Under the pieces are notes generated by a model. That model was given only the letters and a program-made list of their open reading frames with translations, was not told the origin of the DNA and searched no databases. From Ischnura elegans (Eukaryota > Arthropoda > Insecta > Odonata > Coenagrionidae), in NCBI RefSeq assembly GCF_921293095.1, contig NC_060247.1:110627111-110691110 (forward strand): DNA of 64,000 nt. The letters run 5' to 3'. This document shows, piece after piece, positions 11,901-24,600 of this stretch. Made by a program: the position numbers and the translations under genes. How positions within the stretch are numbered: position 1 is the first letter of the stretch; every line of letters starts with the position of its first letter.

Positions 11901-14900
11901 ACGTTGTCTCTCCAATGAATTCTCACCGGACAAAGTGAACGAAACAGCAAGACTTTACAGCGACACTACTGCATGCCTCTATTGCAAACACGTATGCAGG
12001 TGAGCAATAATACTTCATGACTTACTCGAGCATTGCTGAATTGAGATTAATTGTTCCACTGCATGAAATGTTGAAGTTAATATCTGATTGATTCATCTAC
12101 CTCCGGAGGTCTATTGACTTCACTTGTTCTTTATTAAACGAGGCCCAGGTGAGGACGAAATTCGGCCCCCTCTTCTCCAGGGCCTGGGCTCTTTTACATG
12201 ATTAATTACTTTGATTTCAGTCATTCAGCTCAGATATACATATAACTTCGGTTAACAGATGAGATTCTAAAAACATCCATTGAACATATGTCACTTCCTT
12301 CCTCTGATGGTTAACAATTATGACATTAGATTGAGCTGGTCAAGTCATGGTTGAGCATCATGTCACTAATATCACTCAGGAAGCCAGGATGCATGACATT
12401 ATTTTTTGCGAAAGCAGATAGTGAGCATTTTTTATTTAATCCAGGTCAATCATGCATAATAAACGCAATAAATAACAATTAAAAATTGGTAGATGATTAC
12501 CCCAAATCAACTATAATTAAATTTTTAATTAATGACCTTAAACGTTTTTAAAAGAATAACATGAAAAACAGGTAATAGCTTTTAAAATTTGTTTGTAAAA
12601 GTTGAAACTCAATTAATAATTAAATAATCATTAAGTGATGGACATATAAAACTTTAAATAAAATCAGCTAAAAAAATGAATGCCGTAGCTCTTTTACGTT
12701 GTATATGACGGTAAAAATTGTAAAAAATACAGCCAATAAATAATTGATCACTCGAATACATTAAATAGTTAGAGAAAGAATAAAATTCTACGTTACTGGC
12801 ATTGTGTAGTCCTTTTTTAATAAATATCATTGCAACTTTGTTTGAACATGCTTACTGTTAACCGATTAGGGATTTAAACATTCGGGATAGTGATCCCATA
12901 AAAGATCCTTACATACGGGTAGTAAGACGATGACGTATTAAAATCATCGTTTTTGCATTCCACGTTTTTCTCAGCGTGACGCTGCTCTAGCGGAAAGAAA
13001 TTGGTATACGAGGGTAACCCGTTTAAGAAAGTATCTGTCGTTTTAAAATTTAAATTATACCACTGATGATAAAACTTTATTATTATCTTCATATGGTGCG
13101 AAAGATCCACAGAGAAAAAATCATCTGCCTTGCCCGGGCGGGATCTTTCGCACGAGTGTGCAGTGCGGGTGACTCCCGTGTAAGTAATCTCCCTGGCTAG
13201 GCCCGGTATACTTAAAACCAAAATCTTGAAATGCTTCGCAATCCCTTCTTCATAAAAATTTCCTGCCTGTGAATGGTGCCAACCTGTCACCACGTTTTGA
13301 AGATCTGCGTTAATGTTGAGCCCCCGAAATCGTTGAGTAGTGAATGTTTGTTCTTCCAATTTTGAATAATCCTGCACAAAGACGGACTACACCTTCACAC
13401 ACACTGTCCGGGCCATAAACCTCACTCAATTCACGATGAGTTTCGGCTGCTGATCGATTTTTTCCCAAAAAAAACGTTTAATACCGCGCAAGATGCACGT
13501 AAAGGTACTCAATTCATTCTACAAACTCTGGCAAAATCAATGGGCATTAAAAATTACATTGGAGATAACCTTTTCTTATGATGTGTAATGTTATCACCAG
13601 ATCAATCTAACTATGTATTTTCAGGTTAATTATTGCTTAGGTAAGTTTTTGAAAGATTTATACCTACTAGCTAAACTCGATACAAGGCTGAATTTGTTGC
13701 AATCATTTTAATTTATAACATTTAGATTACGCGGTACTCTGCCGCTAGTTTTGAAAACATCATATTCACTTCAATCACTTTAAGAAAGATTGTATTCTCA
13801 TTTTCTCACCAGTATTAAGGGAAAATTGATCTTTTTTTGTGGAATTTAACATACAATCAATAACAATCAATTGTGGTACATAACTTTCTATTTATAGATG
13901 TGTTCGTTACGGTTGGTATGAAAACTTATATTTTTGTGTTATTGATAATAAATACTTAATTGTATTGTTTTCCGAACATTTTTACATGTTACCCTTGCTA
14001 TGATTTCTTCAAACCCGATATTTACTTTTGAGGGGCTGATAAGGCATATGTAGAAATAATATAGTTTTCACAGCGGAACATTGTAAGCATTTTCTATTCT
14101 GTTCACTTATAGGTTTTTCCTTCAGGATAATGTGTCTGCACTTATTTTTCACTTGATATGCACTCATTCAACTTGTCTATCAGTATTTTTATTTCATGGA
14201 GTTTTATAACGAAAATAATGCATATGCCATGCTTAAAACATTGTTCCAGGGAACTAAACCAGATAAAGGAGTGTCTGAGACAAGGAGTGGAAAGTATGAA
14301 GGATTTCTCCAATAAAGCGAAGACCATGATTCCATCCAGCGTGCAGTTGGCCGAGACATTAGCAGATTATTTCTGTAGCGCTGAAAGGGAAATGTTTCTT
14401 GGTAATTTGTAGTTCCTACCTACGCTTTGGGTTCACTGAAAAGATAACTTCCAGTTTGAAGATAAATTTCGGCAACACGCCATTATATTGTTGATGAAGT
14501 CTTCACGGGAAATCAGCCGGGTCAAGATTCATATTGCTGCCAACGTTTCAATGGCCTTCTCTGCCATCGTCTTCAGGGGGAATGATGGCAATGGTTAGTG
14601 GCGGGGTTATATCTCCCATCCCCACCCATCTGGGGCGGTGAAATCGTCTGTGAATGGTCAGTTTTGTAAAAGAGGTGATTGAAATAAGAATCGAAAACAA
14701 TGAAATGAATACAGACGCGGGTGTTAACCTCAGCAAAATATGGAATTCCATGATCAAAAGAATGAGAAAGCTAAGAGGAGGAAGACAACCAAAAACTGAC
14801 CAACCACAGATGACTTGACCGCCTCGCCCTGAAGACCATGGCAGAGAAGGGCATCGAAACGTTGGATGCAATATTTATATTTACACGGCTGATTTGCCGT

Positions 14901-16581
14901 GAAGACTTCATGAACAAGATTAGCCGGAAAAGTACCAGATCCTTCGCCATTATATTTTAAGGGCATTTTCTCGTGCTTGGGAAAAAAGGGGCCATTGTAT
15001 TCGGTTTGTCTGTATATGTATATATCTGACTTCGCTTTCACATCAATTTTGAGAACAACATGCAATGTAACATGATTTCAATGGCGGTTTTAGGTTCGGT
15101 ATGAAATGCCAAATTCTATAACTTATTATTCTGCCAAGGTCTGTTATCCAGGACCTTAGTCTGAGGCTTTCTTTGATTAGACATGATGACTTCTTTTCAT
15201 GACTTTCAGCGAATTTGGAGATATAACTTCAATGATGTTGGTTGTGATTTTAGGAAAAAGTTTGTAGAGGAATTATAAGTTCACTTAAGTTTACTTAATG
15301 TCACCAAGGTGATTCAAGGTCACCCAAGTTCAAATTATAGATGTTGACTAAGTTTGCAAAATAACTTTAATGAAACTGATCTCAACAAGAGAAAATGCGC
15401 TGCATGTCACTCACTGCAGAGAGTACTGACTTCTTTTTAAATCTATCATAAACTTTTCAGGCCTAACCGACGAAGATATGAGTTGTCTCAAGAATAGTTG
15501 GGACGAATGTAAATCAAATTTAGACTTCGTCAGAAACATGGATGCTGTCGCACTCTGCGAATTTGAAGATCCGGTTGCAACTAATCTGTATACGATGGAA
15601 TATGTCTGCAAGTAAGTATATGCTGATAACATTGACAGGACGGTCGCGACCGAGTGACTCACGCTTTGGACGCTACACTATGCTGAAATTTCGCGGGTTT
15701 TGTTGTAGCTTTGTTCCCAGGTGTATCTTACGCTTTGGAGATATTTTGTGTGATAGATTTATGACCGGTATCACCCCGACGAACGATACAACCTTTTTTT
15801 TGGAAGCATTGGCTTCAAGTGGGGATGAGCAGTGGTGTTGCGAGGGGAGAGGTCCGGGGGGTGTATAACCCCCTCTCCTTCTCCCCCGAAACATAAAAAC
15901 ACTATATCCTTCCTCAATAATATAATCAAAATATTGAAAAATCATGAATTTACAAAAGAGTTCTCCGACAAATGAAGTTTTTTCGATTATGAATTGAATT
16001 AAAATTATTTTATAACCTACTTAGGGCCGCGTTTTTCAAAAATGTTCCGCCCTGGTTTTGGACTCCCCCCCCAAAACAAATACCTGATCCAATACATACC
16101 AGAATACCTTTCGTCCTTGATTGTCATAAATAGTGACCGACTTTCGACTTTTCACGGTTGGCTTATTAAAGTGCATGGTGAACGGCGGTTGACATCGATC
16201 GATTTCCCATAATCATGAGTTTGGACACGGAATAGCAAAGATGAAACAAAATTGCATTAAAGAGCGTGGGAGGCGAGAATCCATTTTTTGACTTCTCAAC
16301 TCACCTGTACTAATTCAAAAGAATCTCCTCACTTGCATAAGTTTTCTTCCATAAGTTTTCTGCATGTTTATTACAAATTTATGAGAATTACGAATAACAT
16401 ATCCGACAATACATTTAATAACTCAAACCTTTTTTTCAACAGGGAATCGGGCGCCTATTTGGATTGCTCCAAAAAAAGCGTTTTGCCATGCTCATATAGA
16501 GTGCATAATACTTTTGCTGCATTTAAAGCGGTATTATTGATCTCTGCTCCCTGTGATAAATATGATGTTAAAGTGAGGTGA
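8994..16581 (+). CDS. Copy A: secreted 14-cysteine protein, 27-kDa hemolymph glycoprotein (DUF1397)-like
   Basis: Six coding exons: 8994-9024, 11485-11576, 11881-11999, 14250-14401, 15461-15611 and 16443-16581. All have GT/AG borders and compatible phases. They total 684 nt and give 227 residues. Residues 1-22 are a hydrophobic signal peptide, with cleavage likely after Ala22. Cysteines lie at 36, 50, 73, 76, 80, 89, 123, 140, 148, 164, 181, 190, 198 and 219, and N61-E-T is a sequon. The spacing of Cys pairs around helical segments resembles insect 27-kDa hemolymph glycoproteins. Those are secreted proteins of unclear function, so extracellular location is likely but activity is unknown. The ATG was chosen because it starts the signal peptide and is conserved in all copies. 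Introns 1-5 carry a SINE, a broken mariner, a MITE and another repeat. Family assignment is by pattern, not by search. Confidence 0.75.
11114..11426 (-). mobile_element. tRNA-derived SINE just before exon 2 of copy A
   Basis: On the minus strand it has a tRNA-like head with GGGTTCAAATCCCGGCGTTG, the conserved core CCGTCGGATGGGACG (complement near 11274-11288) and a 3' part. Copy C lacks it: there CTTCCAA runs straight into the exon-2-proximal intron (57934-57957). CTTCCAA (11107-11113) and CTCCAA (11421-11426) are probably the target duplication. The element ends about 60 bp before the exon 2 acceptor. Confidence 0.7.
12870..13570 (-). mobile_element. Internally deleted mariner in intron 3 of copy A
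   Basis: On the minus strand, the N-terminal mariner sequence (FARVCRMN type, around 13470-13560) runs within about 200 bp into a C-terminal-like segment (LQNVVTGWHHSQAGNFYEEG, about 13255-13315). The catalytic core is missing. A sister copy lies at the same place in copy B (about 31200-31840). Copy A alone carries an extra GC-rich piece near 13095-13205. The 167-residue open frame here is this relic, not a gene. Confidence 0.65.
14490..14944. mobile_element. MITE in intron 4 of copy A with precise empty site in copy B
   Basis: It is flanked by CGCCATTATATT at 14478-14489 and 14945-14956. Copy B has a single CGCCATTATATT at 32777-32788 and no insert. Subterminal inverted repeats of about 90 bp include GAAGTCTTCACGG, CCAACGTTTC and CTTCTCTGCCAT (left) and their complements near 14822-14912. 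It is 455 bp with no coding capacity. The minus-strand frames at 14548-15065 are chance. Confidence 0.8.
15830..16080 (+). repeat. CAGTGGCGTTGCG-family repeat in intron 5 of copy A
   Basis: It begins CAGTGGTGTTGCGAGG, has a GGTCCGGGGGG block and an A/T-rich middle with ATCATGAATTTACAAAAG, and ends near a GGTTTTGGAC plus C-run. Family members occur at 33678-33960 (copy B), about 49095-49240 on the minus strand (copy C), 39292-39520 and, in part, 36825-36910. Presence in intron 5 of all three genes implies insertion before the triplication. Confidence 0.65.
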
Positions 16582-16737
16582 ATTTCTCTGGGTCGTTTTA
16601 TATTATTTATCTGTATGTATTTCTCAACGCCAGCTCTTCGTGATGAGAAAAATATGACTAACTGAAGTTGTCATAATATGTCATAAGTAGTGATTGGAAC
16701 AAATTTTCATTTTGTTTATTGTATTTTTGGTTCAGAT

Positions 16738-16743
16738 AATAAA
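16738..16743 (+). terminator. Poly(A) signal of copy A
   Basis: AATAAA about 155 nt after the stop codon lies in a block conserved with copy B (38450-38455). A matching TTTATT (46764-46769, minus strand) follows copy C. Confidence 0.5.
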
Positions 16744-16879
16744 ATTTTACGAGATTTTTGCAACACGATTTGTTTACTTATGGGTGTACCCAAGGGTACA
16801 GCCGTCTCCCCTCCCCTCCTACGAATGGGCTTCATTCGCAACCAGTTGAATTGAGATATATCTCAGGAATTACAGAATA

Positions 16880-18240
16880 TCTGTTGTTCGTGGACAAGAT
16901 CTTCCAGAGGCAAATACTGTCAAAATGTTTGCTGTCCTTATTAATTTATTTTCTTATTGAGTATTATTAGATTCACGATACCTAGAACTTAATCAATCTA
17001 CAACAATTTTATTATTACTACAGTAACTTAAATACCAATCACATAATTCTCTATGTTATCACATATAAGAAATGGCACATTCTAACACGCCTCCTCAATT
17101 TCTCATTCATCTAAACTCTTACCTTTTAATTGTATTCATTTAACATTTAATACAACTTTACATCATTATCCTTCAATCAGACCAAGTTCTGCTCTGTGCT
17201 TTACAAATTATGTATATGGCTAAAATGTCTGCTGCTTGACATTTATTAGATAGATAATTAACATCTAACAATTTATTATTAACTATATCTCTAACAAAAT
17301 TATATTTTACATCGATATGCTTCAGTCTCTTACCTAGTAATTGGATGTTTCACCTTAATTTTCAATTCAATTAGTAAATTATTCAACCGAAGCAGGTCTG
17401 CAGTGACTGAACCTAGGGCATTCAACTAACCTTCAGTAGATGAAAGTTCAACTGTGCGCTGTTTTCTTGAAGACCAAACAACTGCATCTCCAAAAACTGT
17501 TAAAACTTTTGAAAACGTATTTAAGTGGTGATACCAACTTTTTAAATCTATTTCCATTTGATATTAAGTCAAATTGCTGTCTTAAATTTTTCATAATCGT
17601 AATGATCGATCAGAACCGTAATATTCTATTACCATTTTGGTTAACAATTCTGATAATTCAGTCTCTTCAAAATTTGCCGTTTTGGACTGATTTGTGTCAA
17701 CCTGTTCTACATCGAATTGACAATTGATAATTCCTAAGTTTGCTGTTTATAAATTTAGTTCTCCGGTTGCGCTGCGGGACACGGGATTGTTGGTGGTTCA
17801 ACTTCGTTATATGTAGGTACAACATTTAAGCTGATTTCATCCTGACTTAATGGTGTGTCTATAAGGCTACATATGGACAATTATTTGCTTACTTGATGTT
17901 TTATTTCTCCCAGTATTGGAACTGGTAATAGGTTTTTTAATACAATTGCACCCCTCTGGTCAGTGACTCTTTTCTCGGTGATTACACACTCTGGGAAATG
18001 CTCTATAAATTTCTCAAAAATGTATTTTCTAAAATTAGTTTATGTAAAATTGTACAGTCGGTTTATTGTGTAAAACGCATGCATGGCACATATATTCATT
18101 TCGAGAGTCCATTTCATGCGTACACGATTTTTTCCTGCTTTAATGGTTCCAAGATTTTCTACACATGTAAATTGGGAAGCATCTATAGGAGGTGTTAGCG
18201 TGGTGTTCAATCTATTTTGATCGGCTGTTTCTTTCCGGTT
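16880..18240 (-). mobile_element. copia-like LTR retrotransposon remnant downstream of copy A
   Basis: Minus-strand translation at 17380-17500 gives FGDAVVWSSRKQRTVELSST, the RNase H end of copia pol. A polypurine-like GAGGAGGCG then precedes TGTTAGAATGTGCCA, a likely 3' LTR start at 17087. Broken coding sequence continues to about 18240 without the RT core, indicating an internal deletion. The same remnant lies downstream of copy B, so it belongs to the duplicated unit. The short plus-strand ORFs here are shadows. Confidence 0.65.
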
Positions 18241-18440
18241 CCCCGATTGTAAAGTTTCCCCTGCCAAACCTTTGGTTTGGCAGGCGAGAACATTACACCG
18301 TCGATATTGAGGGCAGTTTTTTTCTTTGGACGATTACAGCTAGATTGGAGCTGGTTCTGTAATGTTTCCTAATCAAAATCGCAATTTCCCTGTTCTCCTT
18401 TGATTCATTTACGCAACAACATTGAGAATATGCGTGCGTC

Positions 18441-18653
18441 ATTTCTCAGCCTATATATGCAACGCTCGCGAATATATTGAAGATATCAGCTGGTCAATAT
18501 TGTTGGAGTCATTCTAAGTCGAGCTGTTGCTTGCTAAACAGAGAGCGCTCGATTTTCCTCAGACATTTCTCCTATTCTCAGATTCGCTTTACTTTACCAA
18601 CATACTGAAGTTATAATATTATTAACATATATAGCATCACGTGCAACCTAAGC
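18441..18653 (+). promoter_or_regulatory. Putative promoter and 5' UTR of copy B
   Basis: CTATATATGC (18451-18460) and the E-box CACGTG (18638-18643) align with copy A. The last 60 bp before the ATG differ from A at only one or two positions. A SINE-like block precedes it from about 18255. Confidence 0.45.
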
Positions 18654-21600
18654 ATGGCGTCTACGAATCAACTATTTATATTCGGTGAGTAATCAAAGTT
18701 TTTAAAAAGAAGCATGTGAAGTTCGGATGCATAGAATTCTAAGCCTTTGGCAGATTCTTGATAATAGAGTCTCTCGAATCAGTGTTATGTGACTCCTACA
18801 ACATATTCCTAATTTAGAATGCAAATAGGCTGGTTTTAGTACAAAAACTACTTTTTGGTGAATAAATAGCACTTTGCAGCCAATGAGCTTTAATTTCTTA
18901 TAATCCGGGATGCTATAGATAATTAACAAAGGTCTACTCTTTATGTACATATGTATACTTTGAAAGTTTCTAGGTCTCAGAAGCGAAATTTTTGAGAATG
19001 CATTACGTCAGAAAAAGGAGTCAAATTGAACCGATAGAAGGGGAATAATTCGAAAAATCTAAAGGCGTAACTTTGAAGAACGGCGATGTACAACCCAAAC
19101 TATAATAGTTTAGCATTGAACTTTGTTCTCAGATTATCTGAAAGATCCTTTGATGATTGTATGAATCAAATAAAGGGCTAATGGTGCTCGCATATTTTTG
19201 TAGGTATTTTATGCTACTGTTAGTAAACTTTAACTTTTTATACAGATGTTGATTCTGACAATTGAATTCTTTTTTTAATATATTCCATCTTCCGTTAAAT
19301 AATTCCTTTAATATGTCTTTTTTTCCACCAATTTTATCACAAGTGACTTTCAAAGAGAATTAATTCTCGCTTTATTTTCTTCCACTGATTACCCAGGGGA
19401 ATATTTTTTAACACATTTGCTGATGACTTGAGTTTTTGAGATGCCCTATGCGAAAATGGATGCTTTGATTTCAAAACTGGAGTTAGTTTTCTTCTAAGTT
19501 ATCTCACTACGCCTTGTGTAATTGTAACCGCTCTCTGCTAGATTGAGCGGCGATCACAGGAAGCATTACTGCTCTCCGATTGACTGATATAAGCATTATC
19601 AGACTGGAGGCGGATGGTTGACGCTGTAGGAGACCAGAGACAGGTGCATAGCTGTGTAACACGAGTCTTTACTGAATTATATATAGCTGGATGAATTCTT
19701 AGTTTTAGTGATGAAAATATTAAAATTCATGATAATTAGTCGTAATTTATGTATTTGATTTCTTTTTGAAGCGGCATTGCGTTTGCTTTCGGCGATTCTT
19801 TCGGACCGCCACTTTCGGCGGATCGTACCCGGCGATCACTGACAATGAGTTGAGAACCGATTTACGGGATTGGTCGCCGGTAGCCAATAGCAGTCCCTCT
19901 ACCATGGACGATTGTGCTAGGCGAAATTCTCTAGTGCACAGAAATTCCGGGAGCACTATAGTTATGCAGGAGATACTATAGTGAGAGTTGCTTCTGGGGG
20001 GAAGGAGGGCGTTGTAAGCTTTTAACACCTATATAATTCCTCTGCTTTCCAACCGTCACCCCCTATTCTATGCACCTGTCTCATCCTTGGAGGACCTTTG
20101 CTCTTCTTCCATTCCACCGGTTCGTAAACGATAAATTTTATTAGAACTTCGTGTCGCTTTATTACGCCAATCGAATTGTCCCGTATTTTACCCAAACTTT
20201 GCAAAAGACTTCTCTCCTGATCCTCTAAGCACTTCCGCGTTGCACTTCCACTAGCACTAGCCAAGCAGCAACCAATATCCCAACAACATCCAGACAAAAT
20301 TGTCAGCGTTAGCATATAACATTCTTCAATATCCATGTTAATACAATTAATATTCCACTGATATCAGTCAAATATTTAAAGGACCCATCAAACAACGTTG
20401 CAGCTATGTACTATCGTTTTCAAAAGTATGTAGACCACCACGAGCCCCACTTAAATGATGTGGTAGGGTCGGTAAAAACATGGAAGGTTGGCACATAAGG
20501 TAGCCTGCATCTCTCACCAGTACGCCGACGAGAGCCGACGAGGACGGACGCGAGGGCGACCGGGATAGCGAGACAGGAGTCAAACTACAGGCGCTATAGC
20601 CCAAGCGGATGGAATACACTGAGGAAACTCACGCACACGTTTTGGCCGTATGGAGATTTTCCATTTGGGCTCCCTGGCGAGGTTGTTCCTCTCTTTAGAT
20701 ACAAATTTGGACTCTCCATGAATACGGAATGTGTATGTGGCTCCGTAGTTGAGTAGGATTACTTCACGCGCATTTGATGCACTGAAGTTATGGGGAGGGG
20801 GTTCAAATCTGAGTCAATTGTATTTTATTTATTTTGTGAAATGTCAATTGATAACATCAACATAAGAGATATAGATTACTCAAAAAAAATAAACATCGAA
20901 TTTTTTTAGCGACTAATTTTTTTTTAATCCTTAATCCGCCTCAGTCAATGACGCAATCCGCCTTAACACATTTATTTCTAAGCAAATTTTTTCAAAGAGT
21001 GGAAATAAGCAGGGGAAGAGGCAGAGGTTGTAATTTGTCCGTTGAAGAAATGGATGATATCCATGCAGTCATAAATTTATATTATTTACATCAATGACGA
21101 ATTTAAATAATTTTTTCTCATGAAAACAATCTTAATTTTTGCAATGATGCAACAGTTCTCCCTGTTATGGATACTCTTAGTTTTGAATACAACACAGATG
21201 ATTAGGTTTATTGATTCCTGTAACGACAGTTTAAAGGCTGTTTTCTAACATAATGGATTGGAACTCCCCTCGAAAGCATTATCTCATGGAACTGACATGA
21301 AAGAATCTTACCAGAATATGTAGTAAATTTTTCATTACGCAAAATTTGTGGAAAATTAAAAGTAGCTGCATTTTTACTAGGCATACAGTTTGACTGCACG
21401 AAATATTAATGCTTCTTCTGCGATTAGGATAGCAGAGACAGAAAAAGTCATTACTTGGAAAAAGTGGGCTATAAGGTAAGCACTCGTTACTGGATTCAAA
21501 AATGTCCTTTCATCTTTTTTTACGATCCTAAAAATATTATTTTGCCACCTTTAAGTATTAAATTAGGGCTTTTTAAAATTTTTGTAAAAGATATGTGTAA

Positions 21601-24600
21601 AAATGGTGCAGTTTTTACTTATTTGAAACAAATGTCCTAAAAATCAGTAAAAAAAAACAGATAATAGAATGATTTTGTACTGGGCCGCAGATTTTTTTTA
21701 AGAAGCGCTGAAGAATTCGTAATTTTGACCACAAGAGTTCCACAAAAAAAGCGCGTGGAAGGCATTCAAAAATGCATTTGAAGATTTTCTAGGAAAGAGA
21801 ATGGCTAAATATCATCACGATCTGGTGGTTAATGTAATTAAATAGCACAAAAAATGGGCTGCTCTGCGTTGTCAAAACAAAACACTTCATTGGCTCACAC
21901 CTGGACTTTTTTCCTACAAACCTTGGCGTCGTTAGTGATCAACACGATAGGTGTTTCCACCAGAATATTCTACTGATACACGAACGGCACCAGCAAAAGT
22001 TCAGCAACATTTTGTCAGATTAGTGGTGGACACTGAAAAGGGATTCGACAGAAACTAAATATGCAAGAAAAATCCGAGTGAGTACCCATTTTTCACATTA
22101 TTTTAACTCACAATTTATTTACTTAAACTCCCTTGAATCCCCGTTGAATCCGATTGTCCTAAAAAAACTTAACGTGATGGAAAACATCTGGGCCCAGTTT
22201 CGGAATCAGCCCGAAAAAGACCAGAGGATCGGCAAAAAACATGGCTAGAACAGAAAAAATTATTTTTTGGTTGATCAGTGTTATCGATTGAGTTGCAAAC
22301 ATCATGATCTACGGCTATAATTCTGATTTCAACAACGAGTGTATCTGGCTATTGATTGAGTATTGTCCATTATATCAGTACAGATTTTTATCAATGGAAA
22401 TTTGACAGTAGCAAGGACAAATTACAACCTCTGCCACTTCCCCTGCTTATTTCCCCTCTTTGAATAAACTTGCTTAGAAATAAATGTGTGCAGATTGAGC
22501 CATTTATGTTAAAAAATTTGTCACTAAAAATTCGGTGTTAGTATTTTATTGAGTAAACTATATATATAATATTGATGTTATCAATTGACCTTTCACAAAA
22601 TAAAAAAATACAATTGGTTCATATTCAAATCCCCCCATAACTTCAGTGCGGGTGAAGTATATCGTCCACAGCTACGGAGCCATAGACACATTCCGTGTTC
22701 ACGGTGAGTCCAAATATGAATCTGAAGAGAGGAAATCCTCGCCAAGGAGCTCGCAAGAAAACACACCGAAGGCCCAACATGAGCGTGTACGTGAGTTTCC
22801 TATCCACTGGGGCATTTGAGCTTGTAGTTTGACTCCTGTCTCGCTAGCTCGGTCGCCCCCGCGTCCGTCCTCGTCGGCTATTGCTGGCGCACTGGTGAGG
22901 GATGCAGGCTAACTCATGTGCCAACCTTCCAAGTTTTTACCGACCCTACCACATCATTTAAGTGGGGCTCGTGGGTGTCTACATACTTTTGAAAACGATA
23001 GTACAACGGTGGACATGGAGGTCCATATTACAACATGTCTTAGATATCTTCTCTACATCTGAGTAGATAATTGGTATGTTTATTATGGTTTTTGGTGATC
23101 CGCAGACAAAAAAAACATGTTTACTCTTGAATTCTCTACGGAACATATGCTAACTATGGATACTGATTGAAATAACATTTTTAAATCATGGATACTACAA
23201 CATGAATATCTATGGAACTTCACTTTAAAAACTCGTTATATTTATGTAACGCTTTCAAAATATCCATCGTGTTATGAAACTGGTTTCGAGTATAAATACG
23301 TTATTTAGACATCCGATGGATATCGTCCACTGCTTGGGTATCTGTCCTTTTGAACTTCAGTGACTCTTGATTCTTCACCATTCCTCTAATCCACAACATT
23401 TCGAAAGCTTCCAATTTTAATTGGTATGGGACCATATTACCACATGACGGAGTGTTGCGCTTAAAATGTCCTCCACATAGCATTCAAGCAGGGATCGGGC
23501 AGTCTGTGAATATTCTCAGGCACCGCCGGGATTTGAACCCAAGCCTGCGGGGTGGAAAGCCAACTCCCCAACCTGATCATCTTCAATCTCAGTTTCTCCA
23601 TGCATAGATATAATACTAATTTAAATTTCACTCTCGATTTCCAGGACTTTTCCTGACATTTACAACGATCACAGTCGCTACAACTCCAGCCTACCTGCTA
23701 ACTGAGAGTTTTCTGGAATGCCGGGAAAGATCTAGTGTGAGTAATGGAGCAGATTCAACTTATGGGTCATTTTTTACATGAGAGGGTCGACTTGATCATT
23801 ACATGATAGCTGCCATTGTACACTCATTATTGACACCTTGTCTTTCATGATGCCATACACTATTCAGTGCGTTGGCAGTTCAGGCATTGATCTTTTTCCC
23901 GTTGAAATTGGTCCCCATTATCTATATAAAACAGTCCCATCTTCCAATCACGAATTATTATAAAAGAGAATGTGTATTATTTTTAACCCTGCCGCGTGAA
24001 CGGCGGTGAAATATACAAGAATGCCATTAGAAAAAATTCCCCTGGACCGGGAATGAACTACGGTCCTTGGCTTTCGATTAAATAAGCTTTTATTGCTTAA
24101 TTTTTGGTACAAACAGATACATAATACATCTAATGGGAACAATTTCAAACGTATTGGTATCACATACAAGTATATGAAAACACAACCTTATAAGCATTTA
24201 AAATTTTGATCTCAATCATTTGAATAAGCTTTTCTATACGTATCTTAGACATTTTCATTCAAATAAGAATTTGGAGGTAAACATAAGCAAAGAACATAAA
24301 AAATAGATTATTATTCTTTTATCAAATTTTCCAAAAAAAAGCATAGGTAAAAATGACCGGCGGGGCTCGGTAACGAACGTCCGATCCTCGGCACAGAGGC
24401 CAACCCTGCGTATGGGACCTGCCCAAACGTCCATTTCCACCTCAGCACAGATTTTTTAGTATATATTTATTTAGACATTTTTTATGTATATGCATAAAAT
24501 GGAACGTAAACATAAGTAAACATTATTTACAAAGGATTATTTTACATAGAATTCGAGAGAATACAATACGGGAAAATATTTCCTAAGCAGATGTCATTTC

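Noticed and set aside
12874-13377. 167-residue minus-strand ORF as a novel gene
   Set aside because: It contains the mariner C-terminal motif and intron 3 repeat sequence; the equivalent region of copy B is not open.
16882-17087. Exact copia LTR of 206 bp
   Set aside because: The right end looks like an LTR start, but part of the left end is also found after copy C, where no copia element is seen, so the left limit cannot be set.
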